From positions 1-64,000 of the forward strand of contig NZ_LZKL01000091.1 in NCBI RefSeq assembly GCF_001668725.1: a DNA stretch of 64,000 nucleotides, written 5' to 3'. This stretch comes from Mycobacterium sp. E787 (lineage in GTDB: Bacteria; Actinomycetota; Actinomycetes; Mycobacteriales; Mycobacteriaceae). A program made the position numbers and the translations under genes. Below, piece by piece: positions 26,124 to 34,806 of this stretch; the first letter of the stretch is position 1, and each line of letters starts with the position of its first letter. Under the pieces are notes generated by a model. That model had not been told where the DNA came from. It saw only the letters and a program-made list of their open reading frames with translations, and made no database searches.

Positions 26124-26147
26124 ATAAGACGGACCGTCTCGTCTCGT
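26124..26147. promoter_or_regulatory. Operator shared with the FadE/TetR promoter at 41 kb (copy 1)
   Basis: The core AGACGG-A-CCGTCT lies 21 bases before the synthetase ATG. Over 24 positions it matches the repeat at 41075-41098 at 21 positions. The outer arms are less symmetrical here than in that copy. The distant match points to regulation by the TetR protein encoded at 41160. Confidence 0.65.
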
Positions 26148-26167
26148 AGTGGAGGTGGACCGAGCCG

Positions 26168-27784
26168 ATGGCTGACGACACGATTCAGGCGCTGCTGCGC
26201 AAGCGCCTGTCCGACCCGGCTGTCGCGGTCAAACACGGTACCCTGCAATGGAGTTGGAGCCAGTACCTGGCCGGATCGACCGCGCGCGCCGCGGCCTTCA
26301 TCGCCGCCGCCGACCCGCAACGGCCGCTGCACGTCGGCGCCCTGCTGGGCAACACCCCCGAGATGCTGGCACAGATGGCGGCGGCGGGGCTCGGCGGCTA
26401 CGTGCTGTGCGGCCTGAACACCACGCGGCGCGGCGAAGCCCTGGCCGCGGACGTCCGGCGGGCGCACTGTCAGTTCCTCGTGACCGATGCCGAGCACCGG
26501 CCGCTGCTGGACGGTATGAACCTCGAGGGAACCCGGATCCTGGACACCTCGGCGCCGCAGTGGGCCGAATTCCTCGGCGGCGCCGGCGAATTCGTCCCGC
26601 ATCGCGAAGTCACCGCGATGGACGCGTTCATGATGATCTTCACCTCGGGAACGAGCGGCAATCCCAAGGCGGTGCAGGTATCCCACCTGATGGCGACGTT
26701 CGCCGGTATCAACCTGGTGCAGCGCTTCGCGCTGTCCGCACAGGACACCTGTTACGTGTCAATGCCGCTGTTTCACTCCAACGCCGTCGTGGCCGGATGG
26801 GCGCCCGCCGTGGTCTCCGGCGCCGCGATCGTGCCGGCGAAATTTTCGGCCAGCAACTTCCTCGACGACATCCGCCGCTACGGCGCCACCTACATGAACT
26901 ACGTCGGGAAACCCCTCGCCTACATTCTCGCCACCGCCGAGCGCCCCGACGACGCCGACAACCCGCTGCGGGTGGCGTTCGGTAATGAGGCCAACGACAA
27001 GGACATCGAGGAGTTCGCGCGCCGGTTCGGGGTTCAGGTCGAGGACGGGTTCGGCTCGACGGAGAACGCGGTCATCGTGATCCGCGAACCCGGCACGCCG
27101 AAGGGCTCGATCGGCCGAGGCGTCGAGGGGGTCGCGATTTACAACAGCGAAACCGTCACCGAATGCGCCGTCGCGCGCTTCGACGCCAAGGGCGCGCTGG
27201 CCAACGCCGACGAGGCCGTGGGCGAATTGGTCAACACCAGCGGATCCGGTTTCTTCACCGGCTACTACAACGACCCCGACGCCAACGCCGAACGGATGCG
27301 CCACGGCATGTACTGGTCCGGCGACCTCGCCTACCGGGACGCCGAGGGCTGGATCTACCTGGCCGGCCGCACCGCTGACTGGATGCGGGTCGACGGCGAG
27401 AATCTGGCCGCGGCGCCCATCGAGCGAATCCTGTTGCGGCACAGCGTCATCAACCGCGCGGCGGTGTACGCCGTCCCCGATGAGCGGGTCGGGGACCAGG
27501 TGATGGCAGCGATCGTCCTCAACGACGGCGCGCAGCTCCGGCCCGACGAGTTCGAGGCGTTTTTGGGCGCGCAGCCCGACCTGTCCCCGAAGGCCTGGCC
27601 GCGCTATGTCCGCATCGCCGCCGACCTCCCCAGCACCGCCACCCACAAGGTGCTCAAGCGCCGGCTGATCGCCGAGGGAACGGTGGCCGGCGAGGGCGAA
27701 GTCCTGTGGGAGCGCGCAGCGCGCGGCACCGCGTATCGCAAGCGCGGCGTAGCCGGGCGCTGCGGGTCGCCACCGTCGGCCTAG
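26168..27784 (+). CDS. Acyl-CoA synthetase (FadD1/FadD17-like)
   Basis: An AMP-forming ligase of 538 residues that would activate a fatty or steroid-derived acid to its CoA thioester. The P-loop is MIFTSGTSGNPKAVQ (about 155-170), and the adenylate motif is EDGFGSTENAVIV. The hinge/catalytic part has YWSGDLAYRD and GRTADWMRVDGEN, and the late catalytic Lys lies in STATHKVLKRRL. About 14 residues after RGTAYR fall in a duplicated 27-bp segment and are probably a new C-terminus. A good GGAGG precedes the ATG. Upstream operators suggest TetR control. Confidence 0.9.
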   Translation: MADDTIQALLRKRLSDPAVAVKHGTLQWSWSQYLAGSTARAAAFIAAADPQRPLHVGALLGNTPEMLAQMAAAGLGGYVLCGLNTTRRGEALAADVRRAHCQFLVTDAEHRPLLDGMNLEGTRILDTSAPQWAEFLGGAGEFVPHREVTAMDAFMMIFTSGTSGNPKAVQVSHLMATFAGINLVQRFALSAQDTCYVSMPLFHSNAVVAGWAPAVVSGAAIVPAKFSASNFLDDIRRYGATYMNYVGKPLAYILATAERPDDADNPLRVAFGNEANDKDIEEFARRFGVQVEDGFGSTENAVIVIREPGTPKGSIGRGVEGVAIYNSETVTECAVARFDAKGALANADEAVGELVNTSGSGFFTGYYNDPDANAERMRHGMYWSGDLAYRDAEGWIYLAGRTADWMRVDGENLAAAPIERILLRHSVINRAAVYAVPDERVGDQVMAAIVLNDGAQLRPDEFEAFLGAQPDLSPKAWPRYVRIAADLPSTATHKVLKRRLIAEGTVAGEGEVLWERAARGTAYRKRGVAGRCGSPPSA

Positions 27785-27810
27785 CGCTGCGGGTCACCAC
27801 CGTCGGTCTA
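27757..27810. repeat. 27-bp imperfect tandem duplication
   Basis: Two head-to-tail copies of a 27-bp unit (start GCGCTGCGGGTC, end GTCGG[C/T]CTA) differ at two positions. The first copy supplies the last codons and, at its junction with the second copy, the TAG stop of the acyl-CoA synthetase. The second lies in the short gap and reaches the 3' end of the PadR gene. Confidence 0.75.
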
Positions 27811-28461
27811 GCCCGGCTCCCGGCGTGCCCGGCGGCGGATCTGCCCCTTCGACCGTCGCACCCGTTTGACGGGGTCCCGGCTTGTGCCACTGGCGATCTC
27901 GTCGCGTAGCTGGGCGATGTTGGAGATTTCCGCATACAGGCCGCGGATCGCGTAGTCGAGGACCGCGAACGAGAAGCGCTGGTCCGGGTCGTCGACGATG
28001 CCGAGCTCGCGGGAGCGCTGCCTCGACCACAGCGCCTCGTCCAGCCGATCCCGGGTGGCCACGAGATGCCGCTCCAGCGCGTCGATCACACGTTCCGGCT
28101 CCTCGCCGCGGGCGAGCCAGGTCCGCAGGATGACCGGGTGCTTGATCACCACCTGATCCTGATCCGGAAAGTGCTGGACCCAGCGGCGCAGCGCATCCGC
28201 TCCGGCGTCCGTGGTCTCGTACAGCGTGATGGCACGCTTGCCCGATCGGGCTCCGATCTCGCTGACCATCCCACGCGCCAACAGCCGGTTCAGTTCGCGC
28301 CGCACATGGCTCACCGACGGCGACCAATAGAAGTGGCCCACCGACAGTTCGGCCCGCATCTTCACCTCGCCGGCGGTGAGTTGCTCGTCGTTGGCCGCCA
28401 GCACGCCCAGGACCAGGTAGGCGGTCACCGGCAGGCCGTTGCTGGTGCGCGCCACACTCAT
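27808..28461 (-). CDS. PadR-family transcriptional regulator
   Basis: A regulator of 217 residues. The N-terminal winged helix has VTAYLVLGVLAANDEQLTAG, SVSHVRRELNRLLARGMVSE and a wing with RAITLYETTDAG. The C-terminal helical domain is of the Vir-like type (WLARGEEPERVIDALERHLV). The ATG at 28461 overlaps the stop of the DUF35 gene (ATGA), so it is the last gene of the minus-strand thiolase/CoA-transferase operon and may regulate that operon. Confidence 0.82.
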   Translation of the reverse strand: MSVARTSNGLPVTAYLVLGVLAANDEQLTAGEVKMRAELSVGHFYWSPSVSHVRRELNRLLARGMVSEIGARSGKRAITLYETTDAGADALRRWVQHFPDQDQVVIKHPVILRTWLARGEEPERVIDALERHLVATRDRLDEALWSRQRSRELGIVDDPDQRFSFAVLDYAIRGLYAEISNIAQLRDEIASGTSRDPVKRVRRSKGQIRRRARREPG

Positions 28462-28880
28462 GGCAATCCGGTGAAATAGGGCAGGGTCACGTCGGCGCCC
28501 ACGGCGTGGAATTGCACCTGCACCCGCAAGCCGATCGCCAGGTCTTCCGGGTTTACACCGACGAGGTTGGTCAGCATCTGGTAGCCCTCGTCGAGCGTGA
28601 CGATCGCCGGCGCGTAGGGCGGTTCGAACTCCGGGGTCACCACGCGATGCACCAGGGTCCAGCTGTACACCTCGCCGAGGCCGCCGCCGCGTTCCCAGTG
28701 CAGCTCGGCCGAAAGGCATTGGCGGCAATGCTCGGTCGGCGGAAAGTTCGCGAGGCCGCACGCCTCGCAGCGTTGGTAGCGCAACTCCCCGGACCGGCAG
28801 CCCTGCCAGAAGGGGATGCTCTGCTGGCTGGCGGCGTGCGGCACGGGGCCGGTCTGCGGTCGCAGGGATTCTGTCGTCAT
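28458..28880 (-). CDS. DUF35 OB-fold protein with Zn ribbon, thiolase partner
   Basis: A protein of 140 residues. A rubredoxin-like zinc ribbon (CEACGLANFPPTEHCRQC) is followed by an OB-fold with VYSWTLVHRVVTPEFEPPYA. DUF35 proteins bind acyl-CoA and form complexes with SCP2/Ltp-type thiolases; in the cholesterol pathway the DUF35 part of ChsH2 works with the aldolase Ltp2. The start overlaps the stop of the thiolase-fold gene at 28877 (ATGA), which supports a one-to-one complex. Confidence 0.88.
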   Translation of the reverse strand: MTTESLRPQTGPVPHAASQQSIPFWQGCRSGELRYQRCEACGLANFPPTEHCRQCLSAELHWERGGGLGEVYSWTLVHRVVTPEFEPPYAPAIVTLDEGYQMLTNLVGVNPEDLAIGLRVQVQFHAVGADVTLPYFTGLP

Positions 28881-30043
28881 GGCCGTTCGTCTCCGAGGAT
28901 CAGGACGGTGGTGAACAAGGCGCCGGCCCCCCCGTTGCTGCACAACGCAACATGCGCGTCGGGCACCTGGAGGTCACCGGCCTGGCCGCGCAGCTGCTGG
29001 ACGGCGCGGATGGCCCGCTGCATCATCTGCGGATTGGAGCCCGCGTGGCTGAATGACATGGTTCCCCCGTCGGTGGTGACCGGATGGCTGCCGTCGATGG
29101 CGATGTGACCGTCGGCGACGAACGGACCGCCCTCGCCATCGCCGCAGAATCCGAAAGCCTCGAGCTGGCGGATGATTTCGAACGAAAACGGATCGTAAAG
29201 TTCCAGCACGTCCACGTCGTCCGGACGCAGCCCGGCCTGGCTGAACGCGCGCTCCGCCGCGCGCCTGCCGACCACGCCGTTCACGTGATCGCCGCGCCGA
29301 CCGGCCAGGTCCCACGCGGGCGGGTGCTGATACGACGGGCCGTGGAAGTCCGCACCGCTGCCCAACACGTAGATCGGTTGGCCGGCAACCTCTACCGTGC
29401 CGATGTTCGCCACGACCAGCGCGCATCCGCCCTCGGAGGTGGTGGCGCAGTCGAGAAGGTGGAAGGGGTCGGCGATCGGCCGTGACGCGGTGATGTCCTC
29501 TGGCGTGAACGGTCCCCGTTGGTAGTAGACGGCTTCGGGGTTGCGCGATCCGTTGTTGCGAATGGTTGCCGCGACGGTCGACAGTTGCTCGCGCGTCGTG
29601 CCGTAGACATGCATATGGCGCCGGGCGATGAGCGCGAACTCCGCGGTGGTGAACATTCCCCAAGGGGCCACGAATTCGTTCTCGGGCCGGGTCCACGGCG
29701 CCGTGGCCTCGTGATCGCGGTACTCCCCCGCCTGCGCGGCGACCAGGACGACGACGTCGGCCATGCCGTGTTCGATCGCGGTGGCCGCCTCGGTGATCAT
29801 GCCGACCCCGAACGCGAGCCCCTGCCAGGCCGGCCCGAGGCGCAGGTCGTAGATCAACGTCGTGGACAGCGGCCCCGCGCTGACCCCGTCGACGTCGTCG
29901 AGGCTCAGGCCGGCGTCGTCGAGCGCGCCCTGAATCGCCTTGAGCGCCAGGCCTCGCGAGGTTTCGCCGTCCAGCCGGCGGCCCTGCCGGGTGTTGTGCA
30001 CCCCGACGATCGCCGCGGTTCGCTTCGCCGGGCTAGTTTTCAT
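28877..30043 (-). CDS. Thiolase-fold lipid-transfer protein (Ltp2-like), no nucleophile Cys
   Basis: A thiolase-superfamily protein of 388 residues. The normal cysteine nucleophile segment reads GLAFGVGMITEAATAIEHGM, with no Cys. The usual HDAF-type His motif is replaced by LYDPFSFEI. The C-terminal GGAGALFTTV glycine loop is present. This matches the Ltp2 group, which performs retro-aldol cleavage of acyl-CoAs rather than thiolysis. The ATG at 30043 overlaps the preceding small gene by 11 bp, and the 3' end is coupled to the DUF35 gene. Activity is inferred from the missing Cys and the partner. Confidence 0.85.
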   Translation of the reverse strand: MKTSPAKRTAAIVGVHNTRQGRRLDGETSRGLALKAIQGALDDAGLSLDDVDGVSAGPLSTTLIYDLRLGPAWQGLAFGVGMITEAATAIEHGMADVVVLVAAQAGEYRDHEATAPWTRPENEFVAPWGMFTTAEFALIARRHMHVYGTTREQLSTVAATIRNNGSRNPEAVYYQRGPFTPEDITASRPIADPFHLLDCATTSEGGCALVVANIGTVEVAGQPIYVLGSGADFHGPSYQHPPAWDLAGRRGDHVNGVVGRRAAERAFSQAGLRPDDVDVLELYDPFSFEIIRQLEAFGFCGDGEGGPFVADGHIAIDGSHPVTTDGGTMSFSHAGSNPQMMQRAIRAVQQLRGQAGDLQVPDAHVALCSNGGAGALFTTVLILGDERP

Positions 30044-30368
30044 CCGCGACCACTCCCAGGTAGGTGCCCACAACGTCGTATTCCCGCCCCTCACGGGTAA
30101 TGGTCCCGATCGTCGTGGCCCGCCCCGCGGCGCGCGCCGTGCCGGGCTCGACCACGTCGATTCGCACGTCGACGGGCCGGGCCGTTTGCGGGTCGGTGAT
30201 CTCGACGATCATCGCCACCGCCCGTTCGCGCTGGTCCCACTCGACGCCGGTGATCCGGTGCCGGGCGGTCAGCTCCATCACCACCGAGTCCTGCCGCACC
30301 AGGAACCGCACCGGTGCGCACAGCTCGCCGGCGCGCGGCGGAACACACAGCGTCACGGCCACTTTCAC
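30033..30368 (-). CDS. Small conserved hypothetical in CoA-transferase/thiolase operon
   Basis: A protein of 111 residues, largely beta-strand by pattern (VAVTLCVPPRAGELCAPVRF; VAMIVEITDPQTARPVDVRI; GTITREGREYDVVGTYLG). I do not recognise the family; it lacks the MaoC hydratase signature that might be expected beside an Ltp/DUF35 pair. The GTG at 30368 overlaps the CoA-transferase stop (GTGA) and its own 3' end overlaps the thiolase start, so it is firmly part of the operon. Confidence 0.62.
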   Translation of the reverse strand: MKVAVTLCVPPRAGELCAPVRFLVRQDSVVMELTARHRITGVEWDQRERAVAMIVEITDPQTARPVDVRIDVVEPGTARAAGRATTIGTITREGREYDVVGTYLGVVADEN

Positions 30369-32701
30369 AGTCCCGCCGGACGCACGCTGGTGACCCCCGC
30401 GGCGCGCAGTCCGAGTATTTCCTGTGGGCCGCGTCCCAGAATGCCCGTCAGCACTTCGTCGGTGTGCTGCCCATACAGTGGCGGCACGCGTCGGATCCAG
30501 CGTCGGTGCTCGCCGACGAACGCGAAGGGCATGCCCGTGCACAGGAAGGAGCCTGCGACGGGATGGTCGACGGTTTCCCAGAAGCCGCGGGCGAGCAGTT
30601 GGGGGTCGCTCAGCAAGGCGGCGGGCGCGGTGACGCGGGCGGCGGCCACGCCGGCGCCCCGCAGCGCCGCGACCGCTTCGGCCACCGGGTGCCGCGCGGT
30701 CCAATCGGAGATCAGCTTGTCGATGTCGTCGGCGGCTTCCCGCCACGCGGCCTCGCGCGGACCGAGGTCGGGTCGGTGGATCAGCCGCGCCAGCGACACG
30801 CGCGCCGTGTCGTCCAGCGCGGCCAGCGCGACCCATTCGTCGTCACCCGGACACGGGTAGACGCCCTGCGGGGTCGCACCCGGCCCCCGGTTTCCGTTCC
30901 GGCACAGCTCGATTCCGTTGTGCGTGTACTCCACCAACATCTCGGCCGCCACGTTCAGCGCGGCCTCGACCATGGTCGATTCGACGTGCATCCCGGCCCC
31001 GTCCCGGTCGCGGATCGCCAGCGCCGCGATCGCGGCGAACGCGGCGTGCAGCCCCGCGATCGGGTCGCACACCCCGCGCGGGATCACCGGCGGGCCGTCG
31101 GCGTGTCCGGTCATCCATGCCATGCCCGTCGCCTGTTCCATGGTCTGGGCGAAGCCGACGCGGTCGCGCCAGGGTCCGTCGAGGCCGAACGCCGGCATCC
31201 GGACCATGATCGCGCGCGGATTGGCCGCGGCGACTGCGTCCCAGGTCAAACCGAAATTGTCCATCACCCGCGGCGAGAAGTTCTCTATCACGAGATCGCT
31301 TGCCGCGATGAGCTCCAAGGCGATGGCGCACCCGGTGGCGGTGCTCAGCTCCAGACTCAGGTCGCGCTTGTTGTTGTTGCTGCACAAGAACACCGGGCCC
31401 CACTCCCACCACCGGTCCCAGTCGGGCGGGCGGCCGGCCGAGAACCTCATGCCGTCGGGGCGGCGTACACCCTCGAGCTTGATCACGTCGGCGCCGAGCG
31501 CCCCCAGGAACTGGGTGGCGACCGGTCCCGCCCAGAACGCGGTCAGGTCGGTGACCCGGATGTCGCACAACGGAAGCGCGCCCGCGTCCGGGCGACGACG
31601 GTCCGGTCGCGCAGGCCAGTGGACGCGGCCGTTGTCGGCGCCGTGACCCGGAGGCCGCCCGGGCCGCGCGGTCGCCATCGCCGCGCTGCGGTATGGCACT
31701 CGGGGCTGCAGCACTCCGGCCTCTGAGTCGACGAAGACGCCGCGCTGCACGAAGTGGTCGACGGTGGGCAACGTGGCCGGGGTGCCGATGGGGGCCACCG
31801 GGATGCGGAACGCCACGGCGATGTCGACGATCTCCCGGGTGGTGCGGGACATGGTCCACCGGGTGACCATGCCGAGGAACTCGTCGCGCCGTTCCACGCG
31901 GCCGGCGAACGAGGCCAACTCGGCGTCGTCAACCAGGTCGGCGCGATCGATCATCACCAGAAAGTCCTGGAACTGCTGCGCGGTGATGGTGCAGAACCCG
32001 ACCATGCCGTCGGCGGTGGGAACGATCGACGGCAGTTCCAGGCTGCGTTGGTACAGCAGGGAATCGGCGCCGAGCACGCTGGCCGACATGGTGGACAGCC
32101 CGCCCATCGCGATGACCATCGCCTCGTACGTGGAGACGTCGACGACCTCGCCGCGCCCGCCGCGGGTGGCATGGCGTGCGGCGGCGGCGGCGACCGCCGC
32201 GGCGAAGGTGCCCGCCAGCCACTCGCCCAGCTGCCCGCCGGCCTGCACCGGCTCCTCTCCAGGCCAGCCCCGGCTGGCGATCGAGCCGCACAACGCCTGC
32301 AGGATGAACTCGTTGGCCACCACCCGGTCATCGACGTAGGGACCCGTCATGCCGAACGGCGTCACGGCGACCACCACCGCCGACGGGCCGGTGCGGGCCG
32401 TGATGTCGTCGATGCGCCAGCCGTCGGTCAGGTCGGTGAGTACGATGTCGGCGCCGGCCAGCAGCGCCGTCGCCTCCGCGTCGCTGTTCACCGATTTCTT
32501 GCCCGCCGCCAGGTAGCCGAACAGCGCCCCGGTGGGACCGCCGGGGCTGGCGGACCAGTTCCGCATCGAATCGCCTTGGCCTGATTCGAATTTCACGACC
32601 TCGGCGCCCGCGTCGGCGAGCATCTTGCCGCAGTAGGACACCGCGATGCCGTTGGACAGCTCCAGCACCCGCCAGCCGGCGAACGGCGCCCGGGCGGCCA
32701 C
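30365..32701 (-). CDS. Double-domain CaiB/BaiF-type CoA-transferase
   Basis: A 778-residue protein made of two family III CoA-transferase units in tandem (about 1-360 and 372-778). Each begins with the characteristic RVLELS.../RVTDLTAFWAGPVATQFLGA strand-helix and a LGADVIKLE-type motif. In the second unit GVCDPIAGLHAAFAA carries the expected catalytic Asp. At the matching place the first unit reads GGQLGEWLAG, with Glu instead, so it may be structural. The enzyme would move CoA between acids. The GTG at 32701 follows the amidohydrolase stop by 2 bp. Confidence 0.88.
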   Translation of the reverse strand: MAARAPFAGWRVLELSNGIAVSYCGKMLADAGAEVVKFESGQGDSMRNWSASPGGPTGALFGYLAAGKKSVNSDAEATALLAGADIVLTDLTDGWRIDDITARTGPSAVVVAVTPFGMTGPYVDDRVVANEFILQALCGSIASRGWPGEEPVQAGGQLGEWLAGTFAAAVAAAAARHATRGGRGEVVDVSTYEAMVIAMGGLSTMSASVLGADSLLYQRSLELPSIVPTADGMVGFCTITAQQFQDFLVMIDRADLVDDAELASFAGRVERRDEFLGMVTRWTMSRTTREIVDIAVAFRIPVAPIGTPATLPTVDHFVQRGVFVDSEAGVLQPRVPYRSAAMATARPGRPPGHGADNGRVHWPARPDRRRPDAGALPLCDIRVTDLTAFWAGPVATQFLGALGADVIKLEGVRRPDGMRFSAGRPPDWDRWWEWGPVFLCSNNNKRDLSLELSTATGCAIALELIAASDLVIENFSPRVMDNFGLTWDAVAAANPRAIMVRMPAFGLDGPWRDRVGFAQTMEQATGMAWMTGHADGPPVIPRGVCDPIAGLHAAFAAIAALAIRDRDGAGMHVESTMVEAALNVAAEMLVEYTHNGIELCRNGNRGPGATPQGVYPCPGDDEWVALAALDDTARVSLARLIHRPDLGPREAAWREAADDIDKLISDWTARHPVAEAVAALRGAGVAAARVTAPAALLSDPQLLARGFWETVDHPVAGSFLCTGMPFAFVGEHRRWIRRVPPLYGQHTDEVLTGILGRGPQEILGLRAAGVTSVRPAGL

Positions 32702-32703
32702 GC

Positions 32704-34056
32704 TCAGTTGCCCAGGGTGGTGGCACGGAACCCGGCGGATCGCCGGGAAATATCAGAAGCTTCGGCCGTCACCTGCGACTGGAGGGCGAACTGCGTCATC
32801 CGGGTCCAGGCGTCGCGGTCACGCTGGCCGGCCCGGCGGCCGACATGGGTCACCACGTCGACGTCGGTGGCCTCCGCGCGGAGGTAGCCGGCGCGGGCTT
32901 GCTCTTTGGGGATGTACCGGAACGGGTCGAACGAGTATGCGGCCATGGCGTTTTCGTGGGTGATCTTGTTGATGACCGAGTCGTCCAGATGGCCCATCGT
33001 CTCGATGACGTCCTCGGGTGCGAACGGCCAGTTGCTGTCGGAATGCGGGAAGTCGGACTCCCAGCACAGCATGTCCTCGTTGAACCAGTCCATGTTGCGC
33101 ACCCCGACCTTGTCGCTGATGAAGCAGGTGTAGAAGTGGCGCTTGAACACGTCGCTGGGTCCGCTGTAGCCGGGCGGGAACTTCGCGAGGGTCCAGCCCG
33201 AGTGCCGGTTGTAGACGTGCTCGGCGCGCCACAGGAAGTACGGGATCCAGCCGACGTCGCCCTCGGTGAGGGAGAACTTCAGTTGCGGGAAGTCCTCCCA
33301 GAACTCGGCCCAGAGCAGTTCGGTGAACGTGAACATGCTCATCATCGATGACGCCGTCATCTGCACGCTGGGCGGGGCGTCGCTGGACACCTGCGGCGAT
33401 CGCGACGCCGAACCGACGTGCGTGCACAGCACCGTCTTGTTCTCGCAGGCGGCCTCGAACAGCGGATACCAGTAGCGAGTGTGAATGCTGGGCATTTGCA
33501 AGGCTTCCGGGTTCTCCGAGAACGTCACGGCGTGGCAGCCCTTGTCGGCCAGGCGTTGCACTTCCTTCGCCGCCTCGGCCACGTCGAACAGCGGCAGGAT
33601 GCCGCACGGGATGAACCGGCCCGGGTAGGCGGCGCACCACTCGTCGACGTGCCAGTCGTTGTACGCCTTGATCATCACCAGGTTGACGTCGCGGTCGGGA
33701 CCCTGGTTGAGAACCTGACCCGAGAAGCCGGTGAAGTTCGGGAAGTTCAGGCCCGCGAGCTGGCCGCCCGCGTTCATGTCGCGGACCCGTTCGTCGACGT
33801 TGAAGCAGCCCGGCCGCATCTCGTCGTAGCGCGAGGCGTCGATGTTGTACATCTCGCGGGGCTTGCCGGCGACGGCGTTCAGGCCCATGTTCCGCCCCCG
33901 GACCTCACCGTAATACCACTGCTCGACGCCGTCGGGTTCGGTGACGACCCGCGGCGCACGGTCCTTGAACCTGGCGGGGACATGCGCGTCGAACATGTCG
34001 GCCGGCTCGGCGATGTGATCATCCACGCTGATCAGGATCAGATCATCCTTGTTCAT
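32704..34056 (-). CDS. Amidohydrolase-2 family metal-dependent hydrolase
   Basis: A TIM-barrel hydrolase of 450 residues. The N-terminal metal motif is SVDDHIAEPADMF (D-x-H form). The central His is in VLCTHVGSAS, and the late Asp/His lie in ESDFPHSDSNWP. Family members include decarboxylases and C-C or C-N hydrolases acting on ring-cleavage products. The ATG at 34056 has GGGAG about eight bases upstream. It is the first gene of the minus-strand operon that continues through the CoA-transferase, thiolase, DUF35 and PadR genes. The substrate is unknown. Confidence 0.87.
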   Translation of the reverse strand: MNKDDLILISVDDHIAEPADMFDAHVPARFKDRAPRVVTEPDGVEQWYYGEVRGRNMGLNAVAGKPREMYNIDASRYDEMRPGCFNVDERVRDMNAGGQLAGLNFPNFTGFSGQVLNQGPDRDVNLVMIKAYNDWHVDEWCAAYPGRFIPCGILPLFDVAEAAKEVQRLADKGCHAVTFSENPEALQMPSIHTRYWYPLFEAACENKTVLCTHVGSASRSPQVSSDAPPSVQMTASSMMSMFTFTELLWAEFWEDFPQLKFSLTEGDVGWIPYFLWRAEHVYNRHSGWTLAKFPPGYSGPSDVFKRHFYTCFISDKVGVRNMDWFNEDMLCWESDFPHSDSNWPFAPEDVIETMGHLDDSVINKITHENAMAAYSFDPFRYIPKEQARAGYLRAEATDVDVVTHVGRRAGQRDRDAWTRMTQFALQSQVTAEASDISRRSAGFRATTLGN

Positions 34057-34363
34057 GGCCCACTCCCTCGCTTATCGACTAGTAGACAATGAGGTGAGTC
34101 ACAGTGTCAACGCTCGGCGTTGCCGTGGGGGCGAGCGGCGGCGCGCGAAAATGGCTGGCTCCTAATGGCGTCCGTGGATATAGGCTCCCGCGCCGGGGCC
34201 CGCCTCCGCCGGCCGCATTTTTGCTCGATTCTCGAGCGCCGGACTATTAGTCCGTAAGCGGCCGAGCAGGGCAGTTGCCCTCATGTTGGGATCGGTAGCA
34301 GCACCGGCGGTATTTGCTTGCCTGACAACGCCCGCCATGAGACACCGGCGAAAGGACTCAGCC
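34057..34363. promoter_or_regulatory. Divergent intergenic region with GACTA/TAGTC repeats
   Basis: This 307-bp gap separates the amidohydrolase operon from a secreted-protein gene. It holds the perfect repeat CGGACTA-T-TAGTCCG (34240-34254) and a second, one-mismatch copy of the core, GACTA-G-TAGAC (34077-34087), 21 bases from the amidohydrolase start. The two sites look like targets of one regulator. No gene is seen here. Confidence 0.45.
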
Positions 34364-34696
34364 ATGAAGCGAGGAATCGCGGGAGCCGCAACGACACTGT
34401 TGGCGTCCGGCTGCCTGGGGCTGGCCAGCCTTGTTCTCGGCGCGGGCACCGCCCAGGCCGACTCCCCCGGCCCGTACCGCTGGTGCCCGGGCGATTCCAT
34501 GGTGTACCACGCCACCGTGGGCCCTCATACGGGCCCAGGCGTTGCCTACCAATGGGACATGAACGTTTGCCACACCTGGTACTGGGTGGCGAACGGAAAA
34601 GGCAACGTTCCGTACAAGGGCCACCTGCCCAGCGGTGTTTGGGACGGAGACAATCCGCCTCCTCTTCAACCCGATTGGTGCGACTTCTGCTCGTAG
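34364..34696 (+). CDS. Small secreted Cys-containing hypothetical protein
   Basis: A protein of 110 residues with a classical signal peptide (hydrophobic stretch LLASGCLGLASLVLGAGTAQ, cleavage probably after AQA). The mature part of about 80 residues is rich in Trp, Tyr, Pro and Gly. It has four cysteines, in YRWCPGD, NVCHTWYWV and WCDFC, enough for two disulfides. Small secreted proteins of this kind are common in mycobacteria and unassigned. The ATG at 34364 has AAAGGA upstream. It is on the opposite strand to the amidohydrolase operon. Confidence 0.75.
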   Translation: MKRGIAGAATTLLASGCLGLASLVLGAGTAQADSPGPYRWCPGDSMVYHATVGPHTGPGVAYQWDMNVCHTWYWVANGKGNVPYKGHLPSGVWDGDNPPPLQPDWCDFCS

Positions 34697-34806
34697 GCAC
34701 CACACGCAACCCGCTGCCCCAAACCAGGCACTGAACCGGCAGGCCCTCTTGTCCTCGACGCCATGCCGGAGCAGCATCTCTAAGGGCTAGCGGGAAGCAG
34801 GAGAAT

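Larger units (their letters stand above)
25772..26167. other. 396-bp intergenic region with hairpin and two operators
   Basis: No convincing gene was found. The stretch is visibly richer in A+T than its surroundings. It holds a 50-bp hairpin (25820-25869), the inverted repeat at 26062-26078, and the longer operator-like repeat at 26124-26147 directly before the acyl-CoA synthetase. A 109-codon minus-strand frame (25768-26097) has no recognisable pattern and no ribosome-binding site that I can see. Confidence 0.6.
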
